A DNA stretch of 64,000 nucleotides, taken from Burkholderia sp. D-99. Lineage in GTDB: Bacteria; Pseudomonadota; Gammaproteobacteria; Burkholderiales; Burkholderiaceae. Location: NCBI RefSeq assembly GCF_011605345.1, contig NZ_JAAOXM010000013.1, positions 62,001-126,000 on the forward strand. The letters run 5' to 3'. The notes beneath the pieces are model-generated. The model did no database searches, was not told the origin of the DNA, and saw nothing but the letters and a program-made list of their open reading frames with translations. Position numbers and translations under genes: made by a program. Of this stretch, positions 15,828-24,565 are shown piece by piece. Every line of letters begins with the position of its first letter. The first letter of the stretch is position 1.

Positions 15828-16622
15828 TTACTTGATCGGCTTCGTCACGTCGATGCCGAACCACTTGTCCGAGATCTTCGTGAAGGTGCCGTCGGCCTCG
15901 AGTTGCGCCATCGCGTCGTCGATCGCCTTCTGGAACTTCGGGTTGCCCTTCTTGAACGGGATGCCCGACGGGTTCGCCGAGCCGACGTTCGCACCCGGGC
16001 GCAGCGGCAGCTGCGAATTCTTCGTCAGGTACGCGAGCATCAGGCGGTCGTTGAGCGCCGCGTCGAGGCGGCCGGCCGCGAGATCGCGCAGGTACTCGGG
16101 CGCGCCCGGGTACGTCTTCACGTCGATACCGGGCACCGACTTCGCCATGTCCATGTAGTTCGTGCCGAGCGCGACGCCGAGCTTCTTGCCTTTCAGGTCT
16201 TCAAGCGACTTGAACTGGCGCGTGTCGTCGTTGCGCTGGATCAGTTGCGCGGACGAGTACGTGTACGCCGGCGAGAAGTCGAGCGTTTCCTTGCGCTTGT
16301 CGGTGATGCCGACCTGGTTGGCGATCACGTCGAATTTGCCGGCCTGCAGGCCCGCGATGATGCCGCTCCATTCGGTCGTCACGAATTCCGCCTTCACGCC
16401 GAGCTTCGCGGCCACGGCCTTCGCGATGTCGACGTCGAAGCCGACGAGTTCGCCTTGCGGGTTCTTCGAGTTGAACGGCGGGAACGTGCCTTCGAGCCCG
16501 ACCCGCAGCGTGCCGCGTTGTTTCACCTGGTCGAGGAGGTCGGCCGCATGCGCGGTGGCGGCGGCGAACGACGTGCCGATCAGGCCGGCAACCAGCAGTT
16601 TCTTCAGCAGCGCAATCTTCAT
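15828..16622 (-). CDS. Cystine/amino acid ABC transporter substrate-binding protein
   Basis: This periplasmic solute-binding protein of family 3 has 264 aa. The signal peptide ends at AHA-AD (about residue 26). The core matches FliY/TcyJ: GTLRVGLEGTFPPFN, GFDVDIAKAVAAKLG and FDVIANQVGITDKRK. The start is ATG at 16622 with AAGGAAA just upstream; a longer frame to 16676 lacks a ribosome site. Cystine is the most likely ligand by family resemblance, with other polar amino acids possible. Confidence 0.9.
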   Translation of the reverse strand: MKIALLKKLLVAGLIGTSFAAATAHAADLLDQVKQRGTLRVGLEGTFPPFNSKNPQGELVGFDVDIAKAVAAKLGVKAEFVTTEWSGIIAGLQAGKFDVIANQVGITDKRKETLDFSPAYTYSSAQLIQRNDDTRQFKSLEDLKGKKLGVALGTNYMDMAKSVPGIDVKTYPGAPEYLRDLAAGRLDAALNDRLMLAYLTKNSQLPLRPGANVGSANPSGIPFKKGNPKFQKAIDDAMAQLEADGTFTKISDKWFGIDVTKPIK

Positions 16623-16722
16623 CGTGTGTTTCCTTGCCCTGTCCGGGTCATTGATTCTGATAACGGGGTCGATCATAGCAAAAACGCAATCGACCTCTAA
16701 ATACCGTTTGTTTATGCCTATA

Positions 16723-17760
16723 TTACGCGGCGCGTTCGCCAGCGACGGCCTTCACGCATTCCGCGACGAGCGCAGGGCCGCGGTAGATGAAGCCCGTATA
16801 GAGCTGCACGAGTGCGGCACCGGCCGCGAGCTTCGCACGGGCGTCCTCGCCCGAGAAGATGCCGCCGACGCCGATGATCGGCACTTCGCTGCCGACTTCG
16901 GCGTGCAGCTTGCGGATCACTTCGTTCGACGCGTCGAACACGGGGCGGCCCGACAGGCCACCGGCTTCGTCCGCATGCGGCAGGCCCTGGACGGCCGCGC
17001 GCGACAGCGTCGTGTTGGTGGCGATCACCGCTTCGATCTTGTGGCGCAGCAGCGTGTCGCCGATTTCCTTGACCTGTTCGTCGTCGAGATCGGGGGCGAT
17101 CTTCAGCGCGAGCGGCACGAGCTTGCCGTGCAGGTCGGCGAGGCGTTGCTGCTTGTCCTTCAGCGCCGCGAGCAGCGCGTCGAGCTCGCCCGCGCCCTGC
17201 AGCTGGCGCAGGTTCTTCGTGTTCGGCGACGAGATGTTGATCGTCACGTAGCTCGCGAACGGGTACACGCGCTCGAGGCAGTACAGGTAATCCTCCGCGG
17301 CGCGCTCGATCGGCGTATCGGCGTTCTTGCCGATGTTCAGGCCGAGGATGCCGCGATAGCGGGCGGCCTGGACGTTCTTCACGAACTGGTCGACGCCGTG
17401 GTTGTTGAAGCCCATCCGGTTGATCAGTGCTTCGGCCTGCGGCAGGCGGAACATCCGCGGGCGCGGGTTGCCGGGCTGCGGACGCGGCGTGACCGTACCG
17501 ACCTCGATGAAGCCGAAACCGAGTGCCGCAAGGCCGTCGATGGCCGCGCCGTCCTTGTCGAGGCCGGCCGCGAGGCCGACCGGGTTGCGGAACGTGAGCC
17601 CCATCACGGTGCGCGGTGCGTCGGGCACGCGGGCCGACAGCGCGCAGGCAAGGCCCGTGCGGCCGGCCGCGCCGAGCGCGCGCAGCGTGAGGTGGTGAGC
17701 GTCTTCCGCATCCATCTTGAACAGGGATGCGCGGGCCAGCGGATAAAGGGAACTGAACAC
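16723..17760 (-). CDS. pyrD: Dihydroorotate dehydrogenase (quinone), class 2
   Basis: This FMN enzyme oxidises dihydroorotate to orotate and passes electrons to the quinone pool, the fourth step of pyrimidine synthesis, at the inner membrane. It has 345 aa from the GTG at 17760 (VFSSLYPLARASLF), which gives the family length and N-terminal helix; a TTG at 17793 would add 11 residues. Motifs include GLAAGLDKDG, the class 2 catalytic serine in NISSPNTKNLR, KIAPDLDDEQ and IGVGGIFSGEDA. It is last in the nudix–aat–bpt–pyrD run. Confidence 0.97.
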   Translation of the reverse strand: MFSSLYPLARASLFKMDAEDAHHLTLRALGAAGRTGLACALSARVPDAPRTVMGLTFRNPVGLAAGLDKDGAAIDGLAALGFGFIEVGTVTPRPQPGNPRPRMFRLPQAEALINRMGFNNHGVDQFVKNVQAARYRGILGLNIGKNADTPIERAAEDYLYCLERVYPFASYVTINISSPNTKNLRQLQGAGELDALLAALKDKQQRLADLHGKLVPLALKIAPDLDDEQVKEIGDTLLRHKIEAVIATNTTLSRAAVQGLPHADEAGGLSGRPVFDASNEVIRKLHAEVGSEVPIIGVGGIFSGEDARAKLAAGAALVQLYTGFIYRGPALVAECVKAVAGERAA

Positions 17761-17858
17761 GGGAATAGGGCGGACAGCCGGAATGAATGACAACCCGCTA
17801 TTTTACCGGGAGTTGAGCGGCAGGGGCGCGCTTCGCTTCGTCGCCCTCGCGGCGCGCG

Positions 17859-18689
17859 TCAGCCCGAGCCGGAATGTCCGCCCGGCAACGGCGCGCGGGC
17901 CAGCGCCGCGTCGACGGGAGGCAGGTCGATCCGTTCCGGATCCAGTGTCTTCCAGCGTCCGTCGAGCAACCCTTCGAGCGGGTGGAAGTTCGCCTTGTAG
18001 GCCATCTTCGGGCTCTCGCGGATCCAGTAGCCGAGGTACACGTAGGGCAGGCCGAGGCTCTTCGCCTGCTCGATCTGCCACAGGATGTTGTAGGTGCCGT
18101 AGCTCGTGTGCTGGTCGTCGGGCTCGAAGAACGTGTAAACGGACGACAGCCCGTCGCCGAGGATGTCGATCATGCTGACCATGCGCAGCTTGCCGGGCTC
18201 GCCGCCCGGTGCGTCGAGGTCGCGGAATTCGACGAGGCGCGAGTTGATCCGGCTCTGCAGCAGGAATTGCTCGTACTGGTCACGGCTGTCGCGATCCATG
18301 CCGCCGCCCGCGTGGCGTGCGGACTGGTAGCGCATGTAGAGCGCGTAGTGCTCTTCGTCGTAGTGCAGCGGCGAAACCGTCGCGACGAGCGTGCGGTGCC
18401 GCTTCCACATCCGGCGCTGCGTGCGCGACGGCGCGAACGCTTCGACGGGGACGCGCACCGGCACGCAGGCGCGGCAGCCGTCGCAGTACGGGCGATACGT
18501 GAAGACGCCCGAGCGGCGGAAACCGGCCTTGACGAGCTCGGTGTAGATGTCGGAGTTGATCAGGTGGCTCGGCGTCGCGACTTGCGAGCGCGCGACGCGG
18601 CCGTCCAGATAGCTGCACGGATAGGGCGCCGTTGCATAGAATTGCAGCGCCGAAAGCGGTGAAAGCGGCAGCTCAGTCGGGTGAGTCAT
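17859..18689 (-). CDS. bpt: Aspartate/glutamate leucyltransferase (Bpt)
   Basis: This N-end-rule enzyme transfers leucine from Leu-tRNA to proteins with N-terminal Asp or Glu and marks them for ClpAP. It has 276 aa. The N-terminal ATE domain carries CSYLDGRVARSQVA and the Cys-rich YRPYCDGCRACVPVRV segment (near residue 70). The C-terminal ATE domain holds DGLSSVYTFFEP and GYWIRESPKMAYKANF. It sits between aat and pyrD; pairing both N-end-rule transferases in one operon is usual in this group. Confidence 0.95.
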   Translation of the reverse strand: MTHPTELPLSPLSALQFYATAPYPCSYLDGRVARSQVATPSHLINSDIYTELVKAGFRRSGVFTYRPYCDGCRACVPVRVPVEAFAPSRTQRRMWKRHRTLVATVSPLHYDEEHYALYMRYQSARHAGGGMDRDSRDQYEQFLLQSRINSRLVEFRDLDAPGGEPGKLRMVSMIDILGDGLSSVYTFFEPDDQHTSYGTYNILWQIEQAKSLGLPYVYLGYWIRESPKMAYKANFHPLEGLLDGRWKTLDPERIDLPPVDAALARAPLPGGHSGSG

Positions 18690-18722
18690 GGGCAGCTCTC
18701 GTTGCAGGGAGGGAGTGCCGCG

Positions 18723-19487
18723 CTAGCGCTCGATCCCGGAGGGGGGCGCCGTTTCGGCGCGGCCCGTCAGCGCGGCGAGCACGCGCTTGTCGAACTGCCA
18801 CGGAATCGGCGGTTCGGCTACCGCGCTGCGCACGTGAGCGACAAAGGCCTTGCGTGCGATCTCGCGGCCGCCGAGCGACGCTAGATGCGACGTATTCTGC
18901 TGGCAGTCTATCATCTCCAGCCCCTGCTCGCGAAGGTGCGCGACGAGCGTAGCCAGCGCGATTTTCGATGCGTCGGTCGCGTCCGCATACATCGATTCGC
19001 CGAAAAACATTCGCCCGAACGACACGCCGTACAGGCCGCCGACGCGTCGCCCGTCGTGCCACGTCTCGATGCTGTGTGCATTGCCGGAGCGGTAGAGCGA
19101 CGTGTACGCGTCGATGATCTCGGCCGTGATCCACGTGCCGCGCTGACCGCGGCGCGGCGCCTGCGCGCAGGCGCGCATCACGCCCGGAAAATCGTGGTCG
19201 ACGCGCACTTCCCATTCGGGCTCGCGCAGCACGCGCTTCAGCGTCTTGCGCAGCGAGGGCGATACCTTGAACTCGGCCGGCACGAGGATCATGCGCGGGT
19301 CGGGGCTCCACCACAGCACGGGCTGGCCATCCGAATACCACGGGAAGATGCCGAGCAGGTACGCGTCGATGAGGCGCGACGGCAGCAGGTCGGCGCTTGC
19401 GGCGAGCAGCCCCGGCGCGCCGGTCGCGGGGCCGAGCGCGCGTTCGATGGGCGGAAACGGATCGTCCGGGCCGAGCCAGGGGACCAT
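18723..19487 (-). CDS. aat: Leucyl/phenylalanyl-tRNA–protein transferase
   Basis: This enzyme adds Leu or Phe from aminoacyl-tRNA to proteins with N-terminal Lys or Arg, which targets them to ClpS/ClpAP. It has 254 aa from the ATG at 19487 (MVPWLGPDDPFPP). The family motifs GIFPWYSDGQPVLWWSPDPR (residues about 43-62), TWITAEIIDAY and MFFGESMYADATDASK are present. It begins 11 bp after the nudix stop and ends 33 bp before bpt, consistent with one operon. Confidence 0.96.
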   Translation of the reverse strand: MVPWLGPDDPFPPIERALGPATGAPGLLAASADLLPSRLIDAYLLGIFPWYSDGQPVLWWSPDPRMILVPAEFKVSPSLRKTLKRVLREPEWEVRVDHDFPGVMRACAQAPRRGQRGTWITAEIIDAYTSLYRSGNAHSIETWHDGRRVGGLYGVSFGRMFFGESMYADATDASKIALATLVAHLREQGLEMIDCQQNTSHLASLGGREIARKAFVAHVRSAVAEPPIPWQFDKRVLAALTGRAETAPPSGIER

Positions 19488-19498
19488 GGGGCGGGGGC

Positions 19499-20044
19499 TC
19501 AGCCGTTGCGCAGCGAGCGGAAGATATCGCCGGTGTGCACGCCGTAGTCGCCCGCGGCGCGATCGGCGAAGAAGAATCGGAGGGTCTGGCTGACGGTCGG
19601 GAACGCGATCTCGTCCCACGGGATGTCGGCTTCGTCGAACAGCTTCACTTCGAGGCTTTCCTCGCCGGCCTCGAAACCCGGATCGGTGAGCCGCGCGAGG
19701 TAGAACAGGTGAACCTGGTGCACGTGCGGCACGTTGAGGAGCGTGAACAGGTTCTGCACCTCGACGCGCGCACCGGCTTCCTCGAGCGTTTCGCGTGCGG
19801 CGGCCTCGGCCGTCGTCTCGCCCATTTCCATGAAGCCTGCGGGCAGCGTCCAGAACCCGTAGCGCGGCTCGATCGCGCGGCGGCACAGCAGGATCTGATC
19901 GCCCCAGACCGGGACCGTGCCGACGACGTTGCGCGGATTCTGGTAGTGGATCGTGCCGCAGTGATCGCAGACGAAGCGCTCGCGGTTGTCGCCCGGAGGA
20001 ATGCGTGCGATGACTTCGTGACCGCAGACGGAGCAGAATTTCAT
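19499..20044 (-). CDS. Nudix hydrolase with N-terminal zinc ribbon
   Basis: This 181-aa pyrophosphohydrolase resembles the NADH pyrophosphatase branch. A zinc ribbon CSVCG...CDHCG lies at residues 4-28. The Nudix box has the full G-x5-E-x7-RETLEEAGA pattern near residues 75-97. The ATG at 20044 starts at MKFCSVCG; the longer frame to 20095 adds no conserved sequence. NAD(H) or a nucleotide sugar is a possible substrate, but none is established. It heads the nudix–aat–bpt–pyrD run. Confidence 0.92.
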   Translation of the reverse strand: MKFCSVCGHEVIARIPPGDNRERFVCDHCGTIHYQNPRNVVGTVPVWGDQILLCRRAIEPRYGFWTLPAGFMEMGETTAEAAARETLEEAGARVEVQNLFTLLNVPHVHQVHLFYLARLTDPGFEAGEESLEVKLFDEADIPWDEIAFPTVSQTLRFFFADRAAGDYGVHTGDIFRSLRNG

Positions 20045-20161
20045 GTCGAGTGGGAGGGACGAGGTGAATGCGAGTGTATCACCGGGGCGCGGCATTCTTG
20101 AACGCCTGCGCGTGCAGGCCGCGTGTCGCGCGAAGAGGGGCGGGAAATGCGACGGAAAAAC

Positions 20162-20190
20162 AAAAAGCCCGGCACTGGGCCGGGCTTTTT
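20162..20190 (-). terminator. Terminator of tRNA-fMet
   Basis: AAAAAGCCCGGC and GCCGGGCTTTTT form a symmetric stem around ACTGG, giving T5 on both strands. It lies 17 bp beyond the CCA end of the initiator tRNA. Confidence 0.85.
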
Positions 20191-20206
20191 GCTTGAATCT
20201 GGACGT

Positions 20207-20283
<77 letters not shown>

Positions 20284-20299
20284 TCCGTCGAAGAAATGA

Positions 20300-20328
20300 A
20301 TTATAAGGAGTTACCCGAACGCGTGCAA
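20300..20328 (-). promoter_or_regulatory. Promoter of tRNA-fMet
   Basis: On the minus strand TTGCAC (20323-20328) and TATAAT (20300-20305) are separated by 17 bp, 16 bp upstream of the tRNA 5' end. Confidence 0.8.
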
Positions 20329-20480
20329 GCACTTTCTGACAATCGCGTGTCGCGTCTTGTAGGGACGGTACGGTGGGCACGTGCGCTAGAATCGAACGGT
20401 TTGTTTCGTCTCTTCGGTAGCGGCACCGCGCGCGATCGCATCGGCGCCGTTGCGACTCACCTTATTGCATCGACGGATTC

Positions 20481-20978
20481 ATGGACATCGCTCACGATCT
20501 GCAATCGATCGGCGCGCAGGAACAGGCGCTCGTGTTTCCCCATTTCGACCCGGCCCGCGCGTGGGCGCTCGGCAACCGGATGCATGCCCTCGCGACATCG
20601 CGCGGCCATGCGATCGCGATCGACATCGTCACGTTCGGTCAGCCGCTGTTCTACGCGGCGCTCGCGGGCGCGACGCCCGACAACGCCGACTGGGTGCGCC
20701 GCAAGCGTAACGTCGTCGCGCATTTCCGCCGTAGCTCGTATGCAATCGGCCTGCGCATGCAGCAGGCCGGCGCGACGCTGGCGGACAAGCACGGGCTGCC
20801 GATCGGCGAGTATTCGCCGCACGGCGGCGCGTTTCCGCTGACCGTCGCCGGCGTCGGCGTGATCGGCTCGATCACCGCGTCCGGGCTGCCGCAGCGCGCG
20901 GACCACGAATTCGTCGTCGAGGCGCTCTGTGCCGAACTCGGCCAGGACTACGCCGTGCTGGCCCTCGCAAGGAGCTGA
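20481..20978 (+). CDS. GlcG/HbpS-like (heme-degrading domain, UPF0303) protein
   Basis: This 165-aa cytosolic protein belongs to the Haem_degrading/GlcG (DUF336, UPF0303) fold. Key segments are GNRMHALA near residue 34, DNADWVRRKRNVVAHFRRSS in the middle and EYSPHGGAFPL followed by GVGVIGSITASGLPQRADHEFV near the end. Its biochemical role in bacteria is uncertain; homologues bind heme-like ligands or stabilise enzymes. It ends 3 bp before the SMR exporter start, so the two are probably co-transcribed. Confidence 0.85.
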   Translation: MDIAHDLQSIGAQEQALVFPHFDPARAWALGNRMHALATSRGHAIAIDIVTFGQPLFYAALAGATPDNADWVRRKRNVVAHFRRSSYAIGLRMQQAGATLADKHGLPIGEYSPHGGAFPLTVAGVGVIGSITASGLPQRADHEFVVEALCAELGQDYAVLALARS

Positions 20979-20981
20979 GCG

Positions 20982-21320
20982 ATGCAGCTTCCCGGGTACG
21001 CATGGCTCGCGATCGCGATCGTCGCGGAAGTGGTCGGCACGTCCGCGTTGCGCGCGGCGGATGGCTTCACGCGTTTCTGGCCGTCGGCGCTCGTCGTCGC
21101 CGGCTACGGCATCGCGTTCTACTGCCTGTCGCTCACGTTGCGCACGATGCCCGTCGGCATCATCTATGCAGTCTGGTCGGGCGCCGGCATCGTGCTGATC
21201 ACGCTCGTCGCCATGCTGCTCTATCGCCAGGTGCCGGACCTGCCGGCCGTGATCGGCCTCGGCCTGATCATCGCCGGCGTCGTGGTACTGAACCTGTTTT
21301 CGAAGATGCAGGCGCACTGA
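20982..21320 (+). CDS. Small multidrug resistance (SMR) family transporter
   Basis: This 112-aa inner-membrane protein has four predicted helices, the standard SMR layout. The membrane glutamate that couples proton and drug or guanidinium exchange lies in the first helix (AIAIVAEVVGTSALR, about residue 13). The GIIYAVWSGAGIVLI segment matches the family helix 3 motif. Members export quaternary ammonium drugs or guanidinium, and the sequence alone does not decide. It is tightly spaced after the GlcG/HbpS-like gene. Confidence 0.9.
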   Translation: MQLPGYAWLAIAIVAEVVGTSALRAADGFTRFWPSALVVAGYGIAFYCLSLTLRTMPVGIIYAVWSGAGIVLITLVAMLLYRQVPDLPAVIGLGLIIAGVVVLNLFSKMQAH

Positions 21321-21342
21321 GCGTGCGACTGCCGTTTGCCGG

Positions 21343-22506
21343 ATGGCCCTCATGACCGATTCCACTTCCGCTGCCGTTTCCACCGAATCCGCCCAGCCCG
21401 ACGTACGCGCGTACGTCGCGAACCGCATCGGCTTTCTTGAACTGAACCGGCCGAAGGCGCTGAACGCGCTGTCGGTCGGCATGATCCGGCTGATGCAGCA
21501 GGCGCTCGACGCGTGGCGCGACGATCCCGAGGTCGTCGCGGTCGTCGTGCACAGCCCGCATCCGCGCGCGTTCTGCGCGGGCGGCGACGTGCGCTTTTTC
21601 CACGATGCGTGGCAGCGCGGCGACCGCGATGCGGTCGACACGTTCTTCATCGACGAATACACGCTGAACCACACGATCTTCACGTATCCGAAGCCTTACA
21701 TCGCGCTGATGCACGGCGTCGTGATGGGCGGCGGCATGGGTATTTCGCAGGCGGCGCGACATACGGGCGGCCTGCGTGTCGTGACCGACTCGACGAAGAT
21801 GGCGATGCCGGAAACGCGTATCGGCCTGTTCCCGGACGTCGGGATGAGCTGGTTTCTCGCGCGCACGCCCGGCGCGCTCGGCCGCTATCTCGCCGTGACC
21901 GGCGCGACGCTCGACGCGGCCGGCGCACTGTACGCGCAGCTCGCCGACGTCTATCTGCCCGATGCCGCGCTGCCGGTGCTGCTCGACACGCTGCGCCACG
22001 CGCGCATCGACAGCGGTGCGCAGGCCGTCGCGAGCGTGGCCGAGGCGGCCGCCGCACACAAGGTCGTGCCGACACCCGACACGTCGGCGCTGGCCGACGC
22101 GCGCGCGGGGATCGACCGGCATTTCGCGCAACCGGACATCGGCGCGATCCTCGCGTCGCTCGACGCCGAGCAGGATTGCGCGGCCGTCGACGGATGGGTC
22201 GAGAAGGCGGCCCATGCGATGCGCGAACAGTTGTCGCCGCTGTCGATGGCCGTGTCGCTGGAAGTCGTCGAACGTGCACGCGGCGCAACGATGGCCGATT
22301 GCCTGCGGCGCGATCTCGATCTCACGCGCTCGACGTTCGCGCGCGGCGACGTGATCGAAGGCGTGCGCGCGCTGATCGTCGACAAGGACCACCAGCCGGC
22401 CTGGCGCTTCAAGTCGTCCGCCGATATCGATCGCGCAGACGTGCTCGCGATGTTCGACAGCCCGTGGACGCCTGACACGCATCCGCTGCGGAATCTGCAG
22501 GACTGA
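21343..22506 (+). CDS. 3-hydroxyisobutyryl-CoA hydrolase-type enoyl-CoA hydratase/isomerase
   Basis: This crotonase-fold enzyme of 387 aa is longer than simple enoyl-CoA hydratases and matches the HIBYL-CoA hydrolase subfamily of valine breakdown. Motifs are LNRPKALNALSVGMI, the oxyanion-hole segment PRAFCAGGDVRFF and MHGVVMGGGMGISQAARH, and the catalytic-region PETRIGLFPDVGMSWFLAR. The exact acyl-CoA is inferred from family. Alternative ATGs lie at 21343 and 21352. A strong bidirectional terminator follows. Confidence 0.88.
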   Translation: MALMTDSTSAAVSTESAQPDVRAYVANRIGFLELNRPKALNALSVGMIRLMQQALDAWRDDPEVVAVVVHSPHPRAFCAGGDVRFFHDAWQRGDRDAVDTFFIDEYTLNHTIFTYPKPYIALMHGVVMGGGMGISQAARHTGGLRVVTDSTKMAMPETRIGLFPDVGMSWFLARTPGALGRYLAVTGATLDAAGALYAQLADVYLPDAALPVLLDTLRHARIDSGAQAVASVAEAAAAHKVVPTPDTSALADARAGIDRHFAQPDIGAILASLDAEQDCAAVDGWVEKAAHAMREQLSPLSMAVSLEVVERARGATMADCLRRDLDLTRSTFARGDVIEGVRALIVDKDHQPAWRFKSSADIDRADVLAMFDSPWTPDTHPLRNLQD

Positions 22507-22540
22507 TGTCAGTCTGACCGACGCGCGAGCTGGAAACGAA

Positions 22541-22571
22541 AAGGCCGCCTGCACATGCAGGCGGCCTTTTT
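22541..22571. terminator. Bidirectional terminator between convergent genes
   Basis: AAGGCCGCCTGC and GCAGGCGGCCTT (12-bp perfect arms) around ACAT are followed by TTTTT on the plus strand and preceded by AAAA. It separates the plus-strand hydrolase from the convergent minus-strand membrane-protein gene. Confidence 0.9.
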
Positions 22572-22621
22572 ATCATGGATGACCCGGCCCGCGGTCGAAG
22601 TGCGTAGCGCTTGCGCCCGCG

Positions 22622-23050
22622 TTACTCGTCGCCTGCGTCGTCCGACATGAACGCACGCATGAACACGAGCGCGCCGAAGCCCCATACCGCGTTCGCCGCG
22701 AAGCCGGCCGCGAGCACCGGCATCATGTTGCCCGACGGCCAGATGCCGCGCAGCGGATCGATCGCGAACACGCGGGCGGCCGTCAGCACGATGCCGCCGA
22801 ACACCAGCGCGCCGATCCACGATGCCTCGCGTTCCGGCGAGACACGCAGCAGCCACGCCATCGGGATCGCGCAGCACGCGCTGATCAGCGCATTCGCGAC
22901 AAATTCAGGAATGCCGAGCGGCGCGAACGGCTGCGTGGAGAAGCCGGTAGCGGCGATCAGGTCGGCCGTATGTAGGAGTGCGAGCGTGGCTTCGCGGAAG
23001 AACAGGGCGGCCAGGAAGCCGGACAGGAATGGCAGGATGACTTTCTGCAT
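22622..23050 (-). CDS. Hypothetical membrane protein
   Basis: This 142-aa protein has about four hydrophobic segments (VILPFLSGFLAALFF, ALISACCAIPMAWLL, WIGALVFGGIVLTAA and AAGFAANAVWGFGALVF) and an acidic tail (SDDAGDE). No family is recognised. The start is MQKVILPF at 23050; an ATG four codons upstream (23062) is an equal option because neither has a clear ribosome site. A TATAAT at 23117-23122 on this strand supports expression as a single gene. Confidence 0.7.
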   Translation of the reverse strand: MQKVILPFLSGFLAALFFREATLALLHTADLIAATGFSTQPFAPLGIPEFVANALISACCAIPMAWLLRVSPEREASWIGALVFGGIVLTAARVFAIDPLRGIWPSGNMMPVLAAGFAANAVWGFGALVFMRAFMSDDAGDE

Positions 23051-23116
23051 CGATGAGTGCACCGCAGGCGCGCACGGCCGGGGCCGTCCGCGCGGAGTTA
23101 TTCGGATAAGTGCGTC

Positions 23117-23122
23117 ATTATA
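23117..23122 (-). promoter_or_regulatory. Possible -10 element for the hypothetical membrane-protein gene
   Basis: TATAAT on the minus strand lies 67 bp upstream of the gene start; the -35 region is not close to consensus. The rest of 23123-23390, upstream of ssuD, shows no definite promoter or CysB-type site. Confidence 0.4.
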
Positions 23123-23390
23123 GGGCCCGCTCGCTGCGATATTCGCTCCAGCGTCGTGCTAATCACGAAAGCGGAAAACCTAAGCTCAAAAAAATCGTTC
23201 CAAAGCCCTGCACCGATCCCTAGACTGATTTCCCAGAAACAGCCGTGCAATCGCGTCCTCGCCCGCTGCACGGCCTGACCGGCGAACCATCCCGATTCGA
23301 ACGCACACCATGCATGCGCCGCTGATCCGCGACGCGAGCAGGGCGGTGTTTTTTCAAATTCCGGCAAGGACAGTCAAGCAGGAGCAGCAG

Positions 23391-24548
23391 ATGAATGTGT
23401 TCTGGTTTATCCCCACGCATGGCGACAGCCGCTATCTCGGCACGGCCGAAGGTGCGCGCGCCGCGGATTACGATTACTTCAAGCAGATCGCGGTGGCGGC
23501 CGACACGCTCGGCTACGAGGGCGTGCTGCTGCCGACCGGCCGTTCCTGCGAGGATGCGTGGGTCGTTGCGTCGAGCCTGATCCCGGCGACGCAGCGCCTG
23601 AAGTTCCTGGTCGCGATCCGTCCCGGCATCGCGTCGCCGGGCCTGTCGGCGCGGATGGCCGCGACGTTCGACCGCCTGTCGGGCGGCCGCCTGCTGATCA
23701 ACGTCGTGACGGGCGGCGATGCCGCCGAACTCGAAGGTGACGGCCTGTTCGCGGATCACGACACGCGCTACGAAATCACCGACGACTTCCTGAACATCTG
23801 GCGCGGGCTGCTGTCCGCGTCGCACGACAACGGCGGGTTCGACTACATCGGCAAGCACCTGCAGTCGAAGGGCGGCAAGGCGCTGTATCCGCCCGTGCAG
23901 CGTCCGCATCCGCCGCTGTGGTTCGGCGGTTCGTCGCCGGCTGCGCATACGATCGCGGCCGATCACATCGACACCTACCTGACCTGGGGCGAGCCGCCCG
24001 AGGCTGTCGCGAAGAAGATCGCCGATATTCGTGCCCGCGCGGAAGCCCGCGGCCGCAAGATCAAGTTCGGTATTCGTCTGCACGTGATCGTGCGCGAGAC
24101 CGAGGACGAAGCATGGCGCGACGCAGAGCGCCTGATCAGCCGCCTCGACGACGAAACCATCGCACGCGCGCAGAAGGCGTTCGCGAACATGGATTCGGAA
24201 GGCCAGCGCCGGATGGCGGCGCTGCACGGCGGCAAGCGCGGCGGCCGCGAGGCGCTCGAGGTGTATCCGAACCTGTGGGCCGGCGTCGGCCTCGTGCGCG
24301 GCGGCGCAGGTACCGCGCTCGTCGGCAATCCGGAGCAGGTCGCGGAGCGCATGCGCGAATACGCGGATCTCGGCATCGAAACCTTCATCCTGTCCGGCTA
24401 TCCGCACCTGGAGGAGTCGTACCGTTTCGCGGAACTCGTGTTCCCGCTGATCAAGGGCGACGGCGCGGCGAAGGCGACCGGCCCGCTGTCCGGCCCGTTC
24501 GGCGAGATCGTCGGCAACAGCTATCTGCCGAAAGCAGCGCAGAGCTGA
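23391..24548 (+). CDS. ssuD: FMNH2-dependent alkanesulfonate monooxygenase
   Basis: This cytosolic flavin-dependent enzyme of the bacterial luciferase superfamily cleaves C1-C14 alkanesulfonates to aldehyde and sulfite. It has 385 aa. It starts with MNVFWFIPTHGDSRYLG, and SsuD family segments include LLPTGRSCEDAWVVAS, VATIRP-like LVAIRPGIASPG and NVVTGGDAAELEGDG. AGGAG precedes the ATG at 23391, which excludes a longer frame. It needs reduced flavin from an SsuE-type reductase, and none is encoded nearby. ssuC and ssuB follow in an operon. Confidence 0.96.
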   Translation: MNVFWFIPTHGDSRYLGTAEGARAADYDYFKQIAVAADTLGYEGVLLPTGRSCEDAWVVASSLIPATQRLKFLVAIRPGIASPGLSARMAATFDRLSGGRLLINVVTGGDAAELEGDGLFADHDTRYEITDDFLNIWRGLLSASHDNGGFDYIGKHLQSKGGKALYPPVQRPHPPLWFGGSSPAAHTIAADHIDTYLTWGEPPEAVAKKIADIRARAEARGRKIKFGIRLHVIVRETEDEAWRDAERLISRLDDETIARAQKAFANMDSEGQRRMAALHGGKRGGREALEVYPNLWAGVGLVRGGAGTALVGNPEQVAERMREYADLGIETFILSGYPHLEESYRFAELVFPLIKGDGAAKATGPLSGPFGEIVGNSYLPKAAQS

Positions 24549-24565
24549 GTGACAGGAGGCCTGCG

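Noticed and set aside
20296..20841. 181-codon plus-strand frame before the GlcG/HbpS-like gene
   Set aside because: It begins in the tRNA-fMet promoter, overlaps the well-supported gene at 20481 in another frame, and becomes Arg/Ser-rich.
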